Positions 28,401 to 36,873 are shown, numbered from the stretch's first letter. The stretch is DNA of 43,971 nt from Saprospiraceae bacterium (GCA_028285085.1 JANQQI010000101.1:1-43971); one strand, 5' to 3'. The notes: a model not told the origin generated them from the sequence alone. A program made the numbers and translations.

Positions 28401-31400
28401 ATAGAAGATAATATCGCACCGGATGTGGTTTGCCAACCGACGACTATTTTCGTCAATCCATCCGGAGCAGCGGATTATATTCTGGATCCGACAGAAGTGG
28501 ATGGCGGTAGTAGTGATAACTGTGGCATTGATACTATGACGGTGAGCCCCAATACTTTTACTTGTAATGATGCCGGATCGGTAGTTACCGTGACATTGAC
28601 GGTGACGGATGAAAGTGGTAATACTGCAACTTGTGATGCACAGGTGAGTATTCAGACCGAAGGGCCAGCACCATCTTATAGTATTGGGTTATGTGGCAAT
28701 GATACCCTTTCATTGTTTGCTAATCCACCGGCGGCTACCGGAGGGGTGTTATATACTTACTTGTGGTCAGGACCGAATGGTTTTGTATCCACTTTGGAAA
28801 ATCCACAAATTCCAAATGCGGATGTAACAAATTCCGGTAGTTATGCGGTGACTGTCACCGGTGTTACGGGTTGTACGGCCTTGGGTACGGTTGAAGTAAC
28901 CATTAATGCAACACCTGATGTACCGGTGCTAGATGTGAATAGTAATGATCTTTGTACGAATGATGATCTGGTATTGACGACTCAGACCTTCGCTGGTACA
29001 AATGTGACTTACAACTGGTATAATGGCATTTTCCCCGGAGGTACACTTGTGGCTACGACCACCCTGCCGACCTTCACGGTCTTTAGTCCTTTACCTCCCG
29101 GTACTTTGACCTACTACGTTATTGTCGAGGTGGATGGCTGTGTATCGGAAGCTTCTTTCTTCCAAACGATTGAAGTAACCGAGGCACCAGTGGCTACCGT
29201 TAATGATGCAGTGATTACGGTTTGTGAAGGAGAATCCTTTACGGTTGGAACGATGGAAACAGGAGCTGGCTACACTTATGACTGGACTGGACCAAATGGA
29301 TTTAGCTCGAATTTGCAAAATCCAGCAGCTGTTACAGCAACGACTTTCGATGCAGGTACCTATACCTTGGTGATTTCTGCTAATGGTTGTCCTGCAACTG
29401 CAACGACAGAGGTTATCGTTAATGAAACACCAAGTCAGCCGATTTTAGCAAGCAGTGGAGTGGCCTGTGAAGGAGATGATCTAACACTATTTACCAATAT
29501 AAACGGGGCAGATTTATATACTTGGACCGCACCTGACTTCACGACGCAAGTAACGACCGACAATAGTTTAGTACTAACTAATGTGGATCAAAGCTTGGCG
29601 GGGAACTGGACCGTAATGGTCACGATAAATGGCTGTGACTCTGAAATGTCAGCACCGATTGAAGTATTTGTAGAAAATGAATTGACGGTACAAGCGGCTA
29701 ATAATGGCCCGGTTTGTAGTAATGAAAACATCCAATTATCAGCGAATACAATTCCTGGTGCAACCTATGTTTGGAGCGGCCCTAATGGTTTCTCTTCTCT
29801 GGAGCAAAATCCAGAAGCACCGGCTATCGGTGGCACTTACAGTGTAACCGTGACGACGACCTCGGGGTGCTCAAATATGGCAACTACGGTTGTTTCCGTT
29901 GAAACAGCTCCGGTTATTACTGCCTTGAGCAACAACGGTGCGGGTTGTGTGACGGGCGCAGATGATATTCAACTGATTGCTACCATCTTCCCGCCGGATC
30001 CAGGAGATTACCAATACTTTTGGATCGGACCAAACGGTTTTAGCTCCGTTCAGGCGGTACCTACATTACCAAACGGGACTTCTATCGACAATGGCTCGTA
30101 TACCTTAGTGGTAACCAACGCCAATGGTTGTAGTTCTCTGCCCGTGACGAATGTGGTCAACGTTTCTGATGCGCCGATTACGCCGGCTATCGTTGCGCCT
30201 ACCAGCATTTGTACCGGTGATCTGCTGAATATTTCAACTGATGGTTATGTTGGCACGACGGTCGTTTATAACTGGGTAACACCTCTGGGGACGATACAAA
30301 CGCCGACTCCTTCGTTGACCATTGTTGATCCTAATGAACTGAACTCTGGGAACTACAGTGTCTTTGTCACTGTGGACGGTTGTGAATCAAATGTTTCGGG
30401 TTCAGTAAATATTACAGTATCACCGACGCCAGGTACGCCACTTGCCGCGGTTAACAGCCCACTTTGTGTAGGCGAAACCATCGAATTGAATACAACCTTT
30501 ATTCCTGGTGCGACTTATCAATGGATTGGACCAGCCGGTTTTACTGCAGATGTCTTTAACCCAGTGATTTTCGATGCTACTGAGGATAATGCGGGCTCGT
30601 ATAGTGTACAGGTTACATTGAATAATTGTAGCTCAGCCTTTTCAGCTCCGGTGACCGTAGTGGTGAGCGAAAGCCCGGCTGCCCCAAGTGTCCAAAACAA
30701 CGGACCGATTTGTATCGATGAACCTGGAGCCTCTTTAGTCTTATCGGTGAATCCGGCAGATGCAGTGCCCGGAGCAAGCTATACTTGGTTTGATGCCCAA
30801 ACCAACGAGCAGGTTGGAGGACCAACAACTGCTTTGAATGTCACCTTGACGGATTTTAGTAACTACGGCGAAGGATTATTCGACTTCTACGTTGTGGCTG
30901 ACCTCAATGGTTGTGCGTCTCCAAGCTCAATTCCTACTTCGGTAGCGATGAGTAGTATCCCGGACAATCAAGCCTTTGCTGGAGAGGATGACGAAGTGTG
31001 TAATGCTGGAAGCTTCAGTCTGGATGCAACGGCGCCAACAATTGGTACCGGTGAGTGGACGCAGATTTCTGGTCCCACCGCTACGATCTCGAATCCAAAT
31101 TCAGCGAATTCACCGGTAACGGGCTTGGTACCTGGAAATACCTACATCTTCCGCTGGACATTGTCCAACGGTGCTTGTATAGATTACGATTTTGACGAAG
31201 TCACCATTACGGTTAATAGCACTACCGAAGAAGCTGAGGCTGGGATAAATATCGATGTGTGTAATACCACTACAGCCTTTCTGGATGCAACGGTCTCGAC
31301 GACGGGTGCGACGGGTGTTTGGTCACAATCGCCTAGCCAGTCGGCAGAAGGGGTGGTGATTGTAGATTCAACGGATCCAAATACTGAGGTGACGGGCTTA

Positions 31401-32291
31401 AGTCCAAACCAAACCTACACCTTCACCTGGACTTTAAGCAATGATGGCTGTGGTGAGTTTGATAGCGATGATGTTGAAGTGACGGTCGAGCAGAGTAGTG
31501 TGGTGGCCTTCGCCGGTGCCGATACGGAAACCTGTGGCGACGGCGAATTACAACTTGATGCGACACCACCGAGTAGTGGTATCGGTACCTGGACGACAGA
31601 TGATCCGGAGCTGGTTATCATAGATGCTAACGATCCAACCACCTTGGTACAAGGTGCTACCGGTGGCTTCTACACTTTCACTTGGACCTTGGATAATGGT
31701 GCTTGTGGTACCACCAGCGATGAAGTCATCATTGAATACGAATTGTCGCCCATTGCAGAAGACGATATCGTTACGGTAAGCTACGCTAGTGATGCTAGTT
31801 TTAATGTACTTGATAATGATTTGATCGAAGGGACTTACTTCCTTGAAGTGATTGGTGGCCCCAATGGTGGTACCTTGAATGATCAGGGTAATGGCGATTT
31901 CACTTATAGCCCACGGACTTCTTTTGCAGGAACGGATGAATTCCGCTATCGAATCTGTAGCCAGATTTGCCCGGATGAATGCTCCGAAGCGACCGTCTTC
32001 TTACGCATCGGCGAAGACGCAGAATGTATTCCACCGACCATCTTTACACCGAATAATGACGGCGTGAATGATGCCTTTGTAATCCCTTGTCTGGCAACGG
32101 ATCAGTATCCACAAAACGTGGTTAGCATCTTCAACCAATGGGGTGATGAAGTATTCCGTTCAGCTCCTTATACCAACAATTGGATGGGAACTTACAATGG
32201 GGAAGACCTGCCTGTAGGGACCTACTATTATGTCATTGATTTTGGAAACGGTATTGCACCTGTCTCCGGCTTTTTAATACTCGAAAGGTAA
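22485..32291 (+). CDS. Giant multidomain surface protein with T9SS type B sorting domain
   Basis: About 3268 residues, exported by the type IX system and probably cell-surface attached or released. The ATG at 22485 (MVQRLQKAKLII) follows a TTG two codons earlier and gives a proper signal peptide ending near TAQ. Order: HYR-like modules from about residue 100 to 1990, about 18 in number, each opening with D-N/T-x-x-P and holding a late DACGN-type cysteine motif; nine Ig/PKD-like modules to about 2820, several with W-x-GPNGF; three related modules carrying LDAT and W-T-L-S/D-N-G (2825-3087); a cadherin-like module (3087-3173); and CHU_C (from IFTPNNDGVNDAF, to the end). Two HYR modules contain related inserted domains. 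SprB-like adhesion or gliding is the likely role; no enzymatic motif was seen. Confidence 0.93.
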   Translation: MVQRLQKAKLIIGLVLFCWFVSLSNSTAQNFIFDYSGPDTLYVENDCVTALNWGNLTPTVVPTDPGSGQAITFFDIDDISGGYMENDDVPAGESVTVTYLAIDNQGNDSTFSFTIDFVDTIAPVFDLGTLPASGAFTCLSDVPDPPAIATIDATDNCPPPGGTDTDVTIVYNGQTGTPVLCADALFSRSWTVTDGYGNSTTYTQTITVTADNDPPTITGFPTDLTEDCASADYDAWITAQRAAFTATDGGCGSGLVLTDDAPAVINPNCSVVLVTFTATDGCSLSSTTQATYTVEDNTAPVITPPVSTDITLQCDGVPSDPITQILSWEDNLAVTENCGTVTWTNDFTDLTGGCGGTTGTATVVYTATDACGNSDMITINFEVQDSNDPDILTGAVDTTVTCDGTGNNTELISWLNNRGGAEAMDICTADGDLVLSLQDALGDPVTPADLQTELDNQLAVGCGASVTVRFAYTDACGNTSTTDADFNIDDTTDPVWDTDPVDINLECDGTNDPGMQIQDWLDNAGNGSANDECSTVSYFNDYTGLTVGCVAFTGTATVTFTAEDACGNSVNRTATVTVDDNTPPVLAGIPANVTIECGDVVPGNPGTVTASDACEGDLTGSIVYSQSTAPAATCPEVTIVTNTWSVTDACGNVSEMSQTITIEDNTPPTFSNVPADVTIECGDLIPGNPGTVTASDVCDGDVTAGIGFTQGFLVAGACNNTGTITNTWSVSDGCGNTAQATQVITIDDTTPPNITTAASDETVTCDGAGNTTALNNWLNNNGGAVATDVCNTVTWTFAITGTTTGCSGAISTTTYEFTATDDCGNTNTTSADFIIEDNVDPVFDDLPMDITVECEAPTISYAAWIAADGNGSASDACSGTNVSWSTMETSNVAGCGNTSVRTVEFTIEDECGNTASSSATYTIVDSQSPTISPTATNTSVECGSGTEQTDLNNWIASFGGAVASDGCGSISWQSFDYTTSDGGADNMVGFADLGSYPVITANDCNWSVEVTFRVADDCGNTSTTMATFSITDVTPPVISGIGADATFDCAAPTPGTPTVMDNCDAAVDVVLVADTTMQTCAHAYVITRTWTATDDCGNMATETRVLTVQDNTAPTLSGVPADATFDCDAPAPATPTASDNCTSPVTIALQVDTTFGGCLNSYVIERTWTATDVCGNSSSESQTITVQDNTNPVLMGVPADVTVSCDAIPMPATVTVTDNCDPTIMVVFNESQTPGICTHTYILTRTWEATDVCGNTVSESQTLTVEDNTAPTFLIPADVTVECDDAADLGVTGSPTNVDDTCDPAPSVTFTDVLTGGACPQSYSITRTWRVEDACGNFNTGVQNIMVEDTEAPVFTTAAQNEDYNCDTDADAETAFQTWLTNRANSVVSDNCAANPDLTWFAAVPGSYTLGDASTYPGTPVGTLDAVACPSPTIGIYRSETVDFVVYDPCGNAEVSTATFTVEDNDGPVFDFCPADVVIQAAGGVCEATYDLPAPIISDACANTTNNVALVTSGSIVSSSPGDEFTVVNPVVLTFSGLATAPTTGVDPITVIITLLNVDGEQPTEYFNILGEDGSNLGTTNLTSGQCGNSTTAITIPATDFNIWAADGDLTITLDPHVEVGQTNNFAINDICAGSSVAQAALNYTSNTPTGLIFSYNVNGGPFNVVNPIADIPSLFEVGDNVIIYRATDCAGNVTDCTFTVSVVDSDPPVVTCPSDITVALTATDDCAAGVDVMLPLPIATSDNCGFQSTTLVQPTNPADALLTFSLEPNYQEYMADDKVIVFPGTAADAAGGNVSLTVTITGDAEDAEEFFTIVAEDNTILGTTESGQANVSVNTQSCPDLSVITATFNISVTQYNIWAADGSVSFTAESNMSFAAPAPGGSSDGVNPACTTFPGGTPDGTADGQSSLIMTLMYDIVAPSYYITGATDVPLTNMLPPVIAPTETFNLGVSTVFYIIEDESSNADTCSFTVTIEDNIAPDVVCQPTTIFVNPSGAADYILDPTEVDGGSSDNCGIDTMTVSPNTFTCNDAGSVVTVTLTVTDESGNTATCDAQVSIQTEGPAPSYSIGLCGNDTLSLFANPPAATGGVLYTYLWSGPNGFVSTLENPQIPNADVTNSGSYAVTVTGVTGCTALGTVEVTINATPDVPVLDVNSNDLCTNDDLVLTTQTFAGTNVTYNWYNGIFPGGTLVATTTLPTFTVFSPLPPGTLTYYVIVEVDGCVSEASFFQTIEVTEAPVATVNDAVITVCEGESFTVGTMETGAGYTYDWTGPNGFSSNLQNPAAVTATTFDAGTYTLVISANGCPATATTEVIVNETPSQPILASSGVACEGDDLTLFTNINGADLYTWTAPDFTTQVTTDNSLVLTNVDQSLAGNWTVMVTINGCDSEMSAPIEVFVENELTVQAANNGPVCSNENIQLSANTIPGATYVWSGPNGFSSLEQNPEAPAIGGTYSVTVTTTSGCSNMATTVVSVETAPVITALSNNGAGCVTGADDIQLIATIFPPDPGDYQYFWIGPNGFSSVQAVPTLPNGTSIDNGSYTLVVTNANGCSSLPVTNVVNVSDAPITPAIVAPTSICTGDLLNISTDGYVGTTVVYNWVTPLGTIQTPTPSLTIVDPNELNSGNYSVFVTVDGCESNVSGSVNITVSPTPGTPLAAVNSPLCVGETIELNTTFIPGATYQWIGPAGFTADVFNPVIFDATEDNAGSYSVQVTLNNCSSAFSAPVTVVVSESPAAPSVQNNGPICIDEPGASLVLSVNPADAVPGASYTWFDAQTNEQVGGPTTALNVTLTDFSNYGEGLFDFYVVADLNGCASPSSIPTSVAMSSIPDNQAFAGEDDEVCNAGSFSLDATAPTIGTGEWTQISGPTATISNPNSANSPVTGLVPGNTYIFRWTLSNGACIDYDFDEVTITVNSTTEEAEAGINIDVCNTTTAFLDATVSTTGATGVWSQSPSQSAEGVVIVDSTDPNTEVTGLSPNQTYTFTWTLSNDGCGEFDSDDVEVTVEQSSVVAFAGADTETCGDGELQLDATPPSSGIGTWTTDDPELVIIDANDPTTLVQGATGGFYTFTWTLDNGACGTTSDEVIIEYELSPIAEDDIVTVSYASDASFNVLDNDLIEGTYFLEVIGGPNGGTLNDQGNGDFTYSPRTSFAGTDEFRYRICSQICPDECSEATVFLRIGEDAECIPPTIFTPNNDGVNDAFVIPCLATDQYPQNVVSIFNQWGDEVFRSAPYTNNWMGTYNGEDLPVGTYYYVIDFGNGIAPVSGFLILER
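22840..28430 (+). repeat. Tandem HYR-like modules within the giant gene
   Basis: Boundary motifs of the kind DNTAP or DTTDP recur near 22840, 23110, 23365, 23633, 23948, 24218, 24470, 24720, 24990, 25255, 25575, 25807, 26042, 26279, 26525, 26870, 27598 and 28405. Spacing is mostly 230-320 bases. The two wide gaps after 26870 and 27598 hold inserted domains. Short DNA blocks such as tgtggtaata recur, giving potential for recombination. Confidence 0.85.
28680..30950 (+). repeat. Nine tandem Ig/PKD-like modules within the giant gene
   Basis: Modules of about 80-90 residues with a cysteine near the start, a central Y-x-W and a late NGC. Five carry W-x-GP-N/A-GF. They are more divergent from one another than a recent tandem amplification would be. 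Confidence 0.8.
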
Positions 32292-32301
32292 TGAACGCAG
32301 T

Positions 32302-32340
32302 CGGCCGAGAGTCAAATGCTGTCGGCCGCTTTTCTTCTTT
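32302..32340 (+). terminator. GC-rich hairpin after the giant gene
   Basis: CGGCCGA and TCGGCCG pair perfectly around a 13-base loop, followed by a pyrimidine-rich run of Ts with two Cs, 11 bases after the stop. It could terminate or attenuate transcription before the PorP/SprF-family gene, lowering its level relative to the giant gene. Confidence 0.6.
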
Positions 32341-32389
32341 TCGAATGGAGGATTAATACGAAAGCATTTTATCATCTTCTCAAGCTATT

Positions 32390-33349
32390 ATGATGAAAAA
32401 ACTAATTTTTACCACTTTACTGTTTTGCGGGTTGAGTACACTGCTATTAGGGCAACAGGAACAGCACTACACGCAGTTTATGTACAACAAACTGGCGTTG
32501 AATCCCGGCTACGCAGGGAGTCACGATGCCGCCTGCTTTACGGGAATTTATCGTAGTCAATGGATTGGGCTGGAGGGTGCCCCCGAGACGCAAATTTTAA
32601 GCTTTGATATGCCGCTACTCAACAAACGCGTTGGGGTAGGGATGAATATTGTCAGAAACACAATTGGTATTTCTGAGAAATGGACCATCGATGGGATTTA
32701 TACTTATCGGGTGCGTTTGGGCCGAGGAACTTTGGGCTTAGGTGTACAGGCTTCAGTACGCTACTTTGGAATGGACTTCACGGATTCCAGATTACGCGCT
32801 ACACAAGCAATCAGTTCTGATGGTGGTATCCCCGTGGGTGCACAGAATAAGTATGTCCCCAACTTTGGCGCAGGTTTGTACTATAGTACCGAAAAATATT
32901 ACATAGGACTATCCGCTCCACGGTTTTTACAGAATAATATTGATTTTAATAATCTCAGTGGTGTACTAGGGCGAGAGGTACCTCATCTGTATTTAATGAC
33001 GGGTATACTCTGGCAAATCAATCAGACGACCAAGCTACAACCCCAGTTGCTTCTAAAATATGTTGACAATACCCCTTTCGACATTGATGTGAATGTCAAC
33101 GCTATTTTTATGGATCGCTACACGGTAGGGGTGACCTATCGGGCTGGTGGATCCAGTGAAGTAGGCTTTGGAGAGTCTATTGATTTCCTCGTAGCGGCTC
33201 AATTGAACAAACAATTCTTGTTAGGCTTTTCATATGATATTACACTTTCGGAGATCAAGGACTACAACAGTGGAAGTATCGAAGCAGTCGTGCGTTATTG
33301 TTTAGATGCGGCAGAGGGAGAAGAGATCATTAATCCTCGCTTTTTCTAA
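32390..33349 (+). CDS. PorP/SprF family type IX secretion-associated outer-membrane protein
   Basis: A 319-residue outer-membrane beta-barrel protein. A signal peptide (MMKKLIFTTLLFCGLSTLLLG) is followed by the family's hallmark start QEQHYTQFMYNKLALNPGYA, then strand-rich sequence to a final aromatic residue. In Flavobacterium johnsoniae SprF is required for secretion or attachment of the SprB adhesin, and PorP/SprF genes are typically placed immediately after the CHU_C protein they serve. Here the gene begins 98 bases after the giant gene and precedes an OmpA-type gene by about 100 bases, forming that arrangement. ATG codons at 32390 and 32393 are both possible. Confidence 0.94.
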   Translation: MMKKLIFTTLLFCGLSTLLLGQQEQHYTQFMYNKLALNPGYAGSHDAACFTGIYRSQWIGLEGAPETQILSFDMPLLNKRVGVGMNIVRNTIGISEKWTIDGIYTYRVRLGRGTLGLGVQASVRYFGMDFTDSRLRATQAISSDGGIPVGAQNKYVPNFGAGLYYSTEKYYIGLSAPRFLQNNIDFNNLSGVLGREVPHLYLMTGILWQINQTTKLQPQLLLKYVDNTPFDIDVNVNAIFMDRYTVGVTYRAGGSSEVGFGESIDFLVAAQLNKQFLLGFSYDITLSEIKDYNSGSIEAVVRYCLDAAEGEEIINPRFF

Positions 33350-33447
33350 AGATGGGATAGAAAGTTGTAATAAGATATTGTAAAAGAGAATACTAAACGG
33401 ATTACCTTTTGGCGTTAATAAACAGCGTACTCAAAAAATATTGGACC

Positions 33448-35496
33448 ATGTTATCAATGAGATCATCCCTTCTACTCTTATTTGCTTGTCTATTGGCCAT
33501 TTCTAGCGCCGCACAGCAAAGTTCAAAGACCAAAGCGTCTAACAAGTTATACGAAAAAGAGGGAGGGGCGGTCGAAATTTTTAATATGACCTCCATTAAT
33601 ACCCCTAATCTGGAGTTCTCGCCGGCGTATTACCAAAATGGAATTGTGTTCATTACCTCACGTTATACACAAGGGCGACGAGACAACAAGATCGACGAAA
33701 CCTTTTTTGAATTATTCTATTCTGACCTGGACGGCAATGGTATGCCGCTGGCACCCCGGGAGTTTTCCATGGAAGTTAATTCACAATTACACGAAGGTCC
33801 GGTCACCTTTGACCGGGATGGCAAAGTGATGTATTTCACTCGGAATAATCAGAAAAAAGGCATTCAAAAAGCCGATAAGAAAGGGGTGACTCGTCTGAAG
33901 ATATACGAAGCCAAACGCGGCCCGTTTGATTGGAAAGATATCAAAGAACTACCGTTTAATAGTGACGATTACTCTTGTGCCCATCCGAGTCTTTCGGCGG
34001 ATGGAACCCGATTGTATTTCGCTTCGGACATGCCAGGCGGCATTGGCGGAATGGACTTGTATGTGTGCGAGCGTACAGGTGAAGGATGGAGTGAGCCCAT
34101 CAATCTGGGAAGTGATGTGAATACCGAAGGCAACGAAGCCTTTCCTTTTGCACACAGTAGTGGAAATCTATTTTTTGCCTCCAATGGTTATCCCGGTGTC
34201 GGTGGTTACGATCTTTTTATGATTGATGTCCAAGGTCGGGTTTGGGGACAAGTCACTAACCTTGGTGAGCCTTTCAATACCCCAGCGGATGATTTGGGCT
34301 TAATTCTTAATCCTGAAGGTACTCGTGGCTATTTCGCGTCATCACGTGAAGGCGGATCCGGAAAGGACGATATTTACCTGTTTGAAGCACCCGATGGCAT
34401 TTGGGGACGTACCCGTCCGATGACCATCGAAGGAAAAATCAAAGTGATCGACGAAGAAACCAAGGGAAATATTTCGGGGGCCGATATTCGCATCTTTGAG
34501 CGTACTGCCGACGGCTATCTCAGTAATGGTAAAGATCTTTTCGAAGGCGTTTTACTACCCGCAGAGGACAGTAGCGGCGAGTTCGTGTTCAAACTCATTC
34601 GCAAAGATGCTTCGCAGCTGGGAACACCTGATCTGCGCACCAACGATGATGGGCAGGCAGATTATAAGTTCCGGGGTGAGCGCCGCTATCTGCTTTTGGT
34701 GACCAAAGATGGATACGATAATAAGGAAGTTGTGTATTCAACCATCGGTAATAAAGGCAAGAATGTCATTGAAGTAGAGCTATCAAAATCCTATTGCGCT
34801 GAACTGAGTGGTACGGTTGTAAGCAGAACGAATGGCCAAGGATTGGCAGGCGCGATAATCAAAATTAAAAATACTTGTGATCAACGGGAAGAGATTATGA
34901 TCGCCGATGCTGCTGGCCGCTTTAGCTATTGCTTGCCGCTGGGCTGTGATTATGTGATCACCGGCATCAAAGAAACATATAATAGCAATACGGTTAGCAT
35001 CAATGGTCTGGAATCAACCTTACCACTGGATCGAGAGATTGTTTTAAGTCGCTCGGAAACCGGCATCATCAAAGAAGGCTCGGTGATTGTATTAGAAAGT
35101 ATTTATTACGATTTCAACAAGTCTTACATTCGCAAAGGGGCGGCCCGTGAAATGGATGAGCTAGCGCGTATTATGCAGCAATATCCAAGTATGACGATCG
35201 AATTGAGTTCGCATACCGATGCCCGGGGCGAGGTCTCGTACAACCAGCGCCTGTCGCGCAAGCGCGCCGAATCTGCTAAAGAGTTTTTGGTGGCGCGTGG
35301 AGTAGAAGCTGATCGCATTATCGCCGTCGGATTCGGAGAAAGCCAATTGCGGAACGGATGTAAGGATGGTGTGAAGTGTAGTGAGGAGGAGCATCAATAC
35401 AATCGTCGAACTGAGGTGAAGGTGATCCGCATCAATTCTCCGGTACAATTTGAATACGGTGTGCGTGGCCCAGAAGTGATTGATCGCAAAGACTAG
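33448..35496 (+). CDS. OmpA-family protein with PD40 propeller and carboxypeptidase-regulatory-like domain
   Basis: A 682-residue secreted protein. After the signal peptide (MLSMRSSLLLLFACLLAISSAAQ) come WD40-like PD40 repeats (SSDMPGGIGGMDLYVCER-like and SREGGSGKDDIYLFE segments, about 60-330). Then there are two carboxypeptidase-regulatory/Cna-B-like beta domains (about 335-530, for example LSGTVVSRTNGQGLAGAIIKIK) and a C-terminal OmpA domain (IYYDFNKSYIRKGA, then SSHTDARGEVSYNQRLSRKRA) that binds peptidoglycan. The domain set resembles PorE of the T9SS but lacks its N-terminal TPR part. The start is ATG 33448; the frame is open to TTG 33409, but that would add residues before the signal peptide. 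Co-transcribed with the PorP/SprF-family gene. Confidence 0.92.
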   Translation: MLSMRSSLLLLFACLLAISSAAQQSSKTKASNKLYEKEGGAVEIFNMTSINTPNLEFSPAYYQNGIVFITSRYTQGRRDNKIDETFFELFYSDLDGNGMPLAPREFSMEVNSQLHEGPVTFDRDGKVMYFTRNNQKKGIQKADKKGVTRLKIYEAKRGPFDWKDIKELPFNSDDYSCAHPSLSADGTRLYFASDMPGGIGGMDLYVCERTGEGWSEPINLGSDVNTEGNEAFPFAHSSGNLFFASNGYPGVGGYDLFMIDVQGRVWGQVTNLGEPFNTPADDLGLILNPEGTRGYFASSREGGSGKDDIYLFEAPDGIWGRTRPMTIEGKIKVIDEETKGNISGADIRIFERTADGYLSNGKDLFEGVLLPAEDSSGEFVFKLIRKDASQLGTPDLRTNDDGQADYKFRGERRYLLLVTKDGYDNKEVVYSTIGNKGKNVIEVELSKSYCAELSGTVVSRTNGQGLAGAIIKIKNTCDQREEIMIADAAGRFSYCLPLGCDYVITGIKETYNSNTVSINGLESTLPLDREIVLSRSETGIIKEGSVIVLESIYYDFNKSYIRKGAAREMDELARIMQQYPSMTIELSSHTDARGEVSYNQRLSRKRAESAKEFLVARGVEADRIIAVGFGESQLRNGCKDGVKCSEEEHQYNRRTEVKVIRINSPVQFEYGVRGPEVIDRKD

Positions 35497-35520
35497 GCAA
35501 AACCACTTTTAGATATCTCC

Positions 35521-35554
35521 AAAGCGCTTTCGGCAATTGAGTCGAAAGCGCTTT
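35521..35554. terminator. Perfect 12-base-arm hairpin after the OmpA-type gene
   Basis: AAAGCGCTTTCG and CGAAAGCGCTTT are perfect complements around a 10-base loop, 25 bases after the stop. The following bases are GTGTTTCC, not a true T-tract, so it may be a weak terminator or an RNA-stabilising end. Confidence 0.6.
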
Positions 35555-35670
35555 GTGTTTCCGCTCGATTTGTCGCTTGAGCGATGGTTGAGGATAGCCG
35601 GGCACTTTTTTTTATCTTGTGTGCAACCCTCTTTTCGGGCTCTTGTCATTGGATTAAACAGAACGGGTAA

Positions 35671-36222
35671 TTGGAATACAACGACACACACCGGGAGATC
35701 GTCGAGGATTGTAAACGAGGCGTTCGAAAGGCACAGTTTACGTTATACCAGCTCTATTCCCAAGCCATGTATAACATTTGTTATCGGATGGTTCGGAATG
35801 AGATGGATGCGGAAGACTTGCTACAGAATTCGTTTGTGGACGTTTTTACCAAGCTCGACACCTTTCGCTTCCAATCATCGGTTGGTGCGTGGATCAAAAG
35901 GATTGTCATTAACAATTGTATCAATTTTCTAAAGAAGAAGCGTTTATTCTTCGAAGAAATTGATGACGCCCATGGCAACCAACCCGAGCACACGATTACG
36001 GAGGCAGATTCCCCATTAAGTGTTGAAAGTATAGAACGTGCGATGTTTCGATTGCCTGACGGCTATCGAGTAGTATTTTCACTCTACTTGCTAGAAGGCT
36101 ACGATCATCAGGAAATCGCGAGTATTCTCGGGGTATCCGTCGCTACTTCAAAGTCGCAGTATAGCCGAGCCCGAAAACGTCTTCGGGAGCTATTGGCAAC
36201 TGAATCCTCCGGGAGACGTTGA
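35671..36222 (+). CDS. ECF-type RNA polymerase sigma factor
   Basis: A 183-residue sigma-70 family factor of the extracytoplasmic-function type, with region 2 at about residues 20-90 (LYSQAMYNICYRMVRNEMDA, EDLLQNSFVDVFTKL) and region 4 at about 118-175 (LPDGYRVVFSLYLLEGYDHQ, EIASILGVSVATSKSQYSRA). It binds core polymerase and directs it to particular promoters. The start is TTG at 35671, directly after an in-frame TAA; the first ATG would delete part of region 2. It is followed 87 bases on by a membrane protein of anti-sigma type, the usual way such factors are held inactive. The target promoters are unknown. Confidence 0.93.
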   Translation: MEYNDTHREIVEDCKRGVRKAQFTLYQLYSQAMYNICYRMVRNEMDAEDLLQNSFVDVFTKLDTFRFQSSVGAWIKRIVINNCINFLKKKRLFFEEIDDAHGNQPEHTITEADSPLSVESIERAMFRLPDGYRVVFSLYLLEGYDHQEIASILGVSVATSKSQYSRARKRLRELLATESSGRR

Positions 36223-36309
36223 AGTAGCAATGAACAAAAGCGATTTTAAAAAACTTAAAGCTTATGATGGTATACATTAAGTAGCCATTGTAGCTGAACT
36301 AATCAAAAG

Positions 36310-36873
36310 ATGATGAAGGATAATTTAGAGCAATTTGTTTCCCAAAACCGGGAAGCATTCGACCACCGGCGCCCCAGTGCGGCCGCCTGGGAAGCCATCG
36401 AAAGCGAGCTCGAAGAAGAACATTCTTCGCCCGTTGTCGGTGGTCGATTTACCATCTGGCGCTTTACGCGTATCGCCGCCGCCGTTTTACTGCTTATTTG
36501 CACCGGCATCTTCATAGGTAGACAATCTGTAAATGCTTCCTCCGATGATTTGTCTTCGATCTATGAACGCTATCCCGAATTTTCGGAAATCTCGCAATAC
36601 TACCAGCAAGAAGTTCAACAGAAAAAAGCCCAATTGGCCAGCTATCAGGTTGATCAATCTCTCGAGCATGATCTGCAGCAAATCGATGAGTTGACAAAAG
36701 AACTGAAAATGGAATTCGAAGAGGCACCCGCTGGCACTGAAGAACAGATCATCAATGCCATGATCAGTAATTATCAAACTAAGTTGGAGATTTTAGAACG
36801 TGTATTAGAACGCGTCCAATCTGCTAATCAAAAAAACGCAAATTCAAAAGATGAGAATTCAATCGATATTTAA
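36310..36873 (+). CDS. Single-pass membrane protein, probable anti-sigma factor
   Basis: A 187-residue protein with a cytoplasmic N part (FDHRRPSAAAWEAIESELEEE, residues 17-37), one membrane segment at about 52-71 (RIAAAVLLLICTGIFIGR) and a long periplasmic, glutamine/glutamate-rich helix to the end, likely a coiled coil. The position behind the sigma gene and the topology suggest an anti-sigma factor, but no zinc-binding ZAS motif (HxxxCxxC) or FecR domain is visible, so the assignment is from context. Its last 23 bases overlap the start of the next gene, implying translational coupling. Two adjacent ATG codons begin the frame. Confidence 0.7.
   Translation: MMKDNLEQFVSQNREAFDHRRPSAAAWEAIESELEEEHSSPVVGGRFTIWRFTRIAAAVLLLICTGIFIGRQSVNASSDDLSSIYERYPEFSEISQYYQQEVQQKKAQLASYQVDQSLEHDLQQIDELTKELKMEFEEAPAGTEEQIINAMISNYQTKLEILERVLERVQSANQKNANSKDENSIDI

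Noticed and set aside
22840-28430. Possible CRISPR-like or satellite array, because of the regular spacing
   Set aside because: Units are coding modules of varied length and sequence within one open frame, without identical short repeats and unique spacers.
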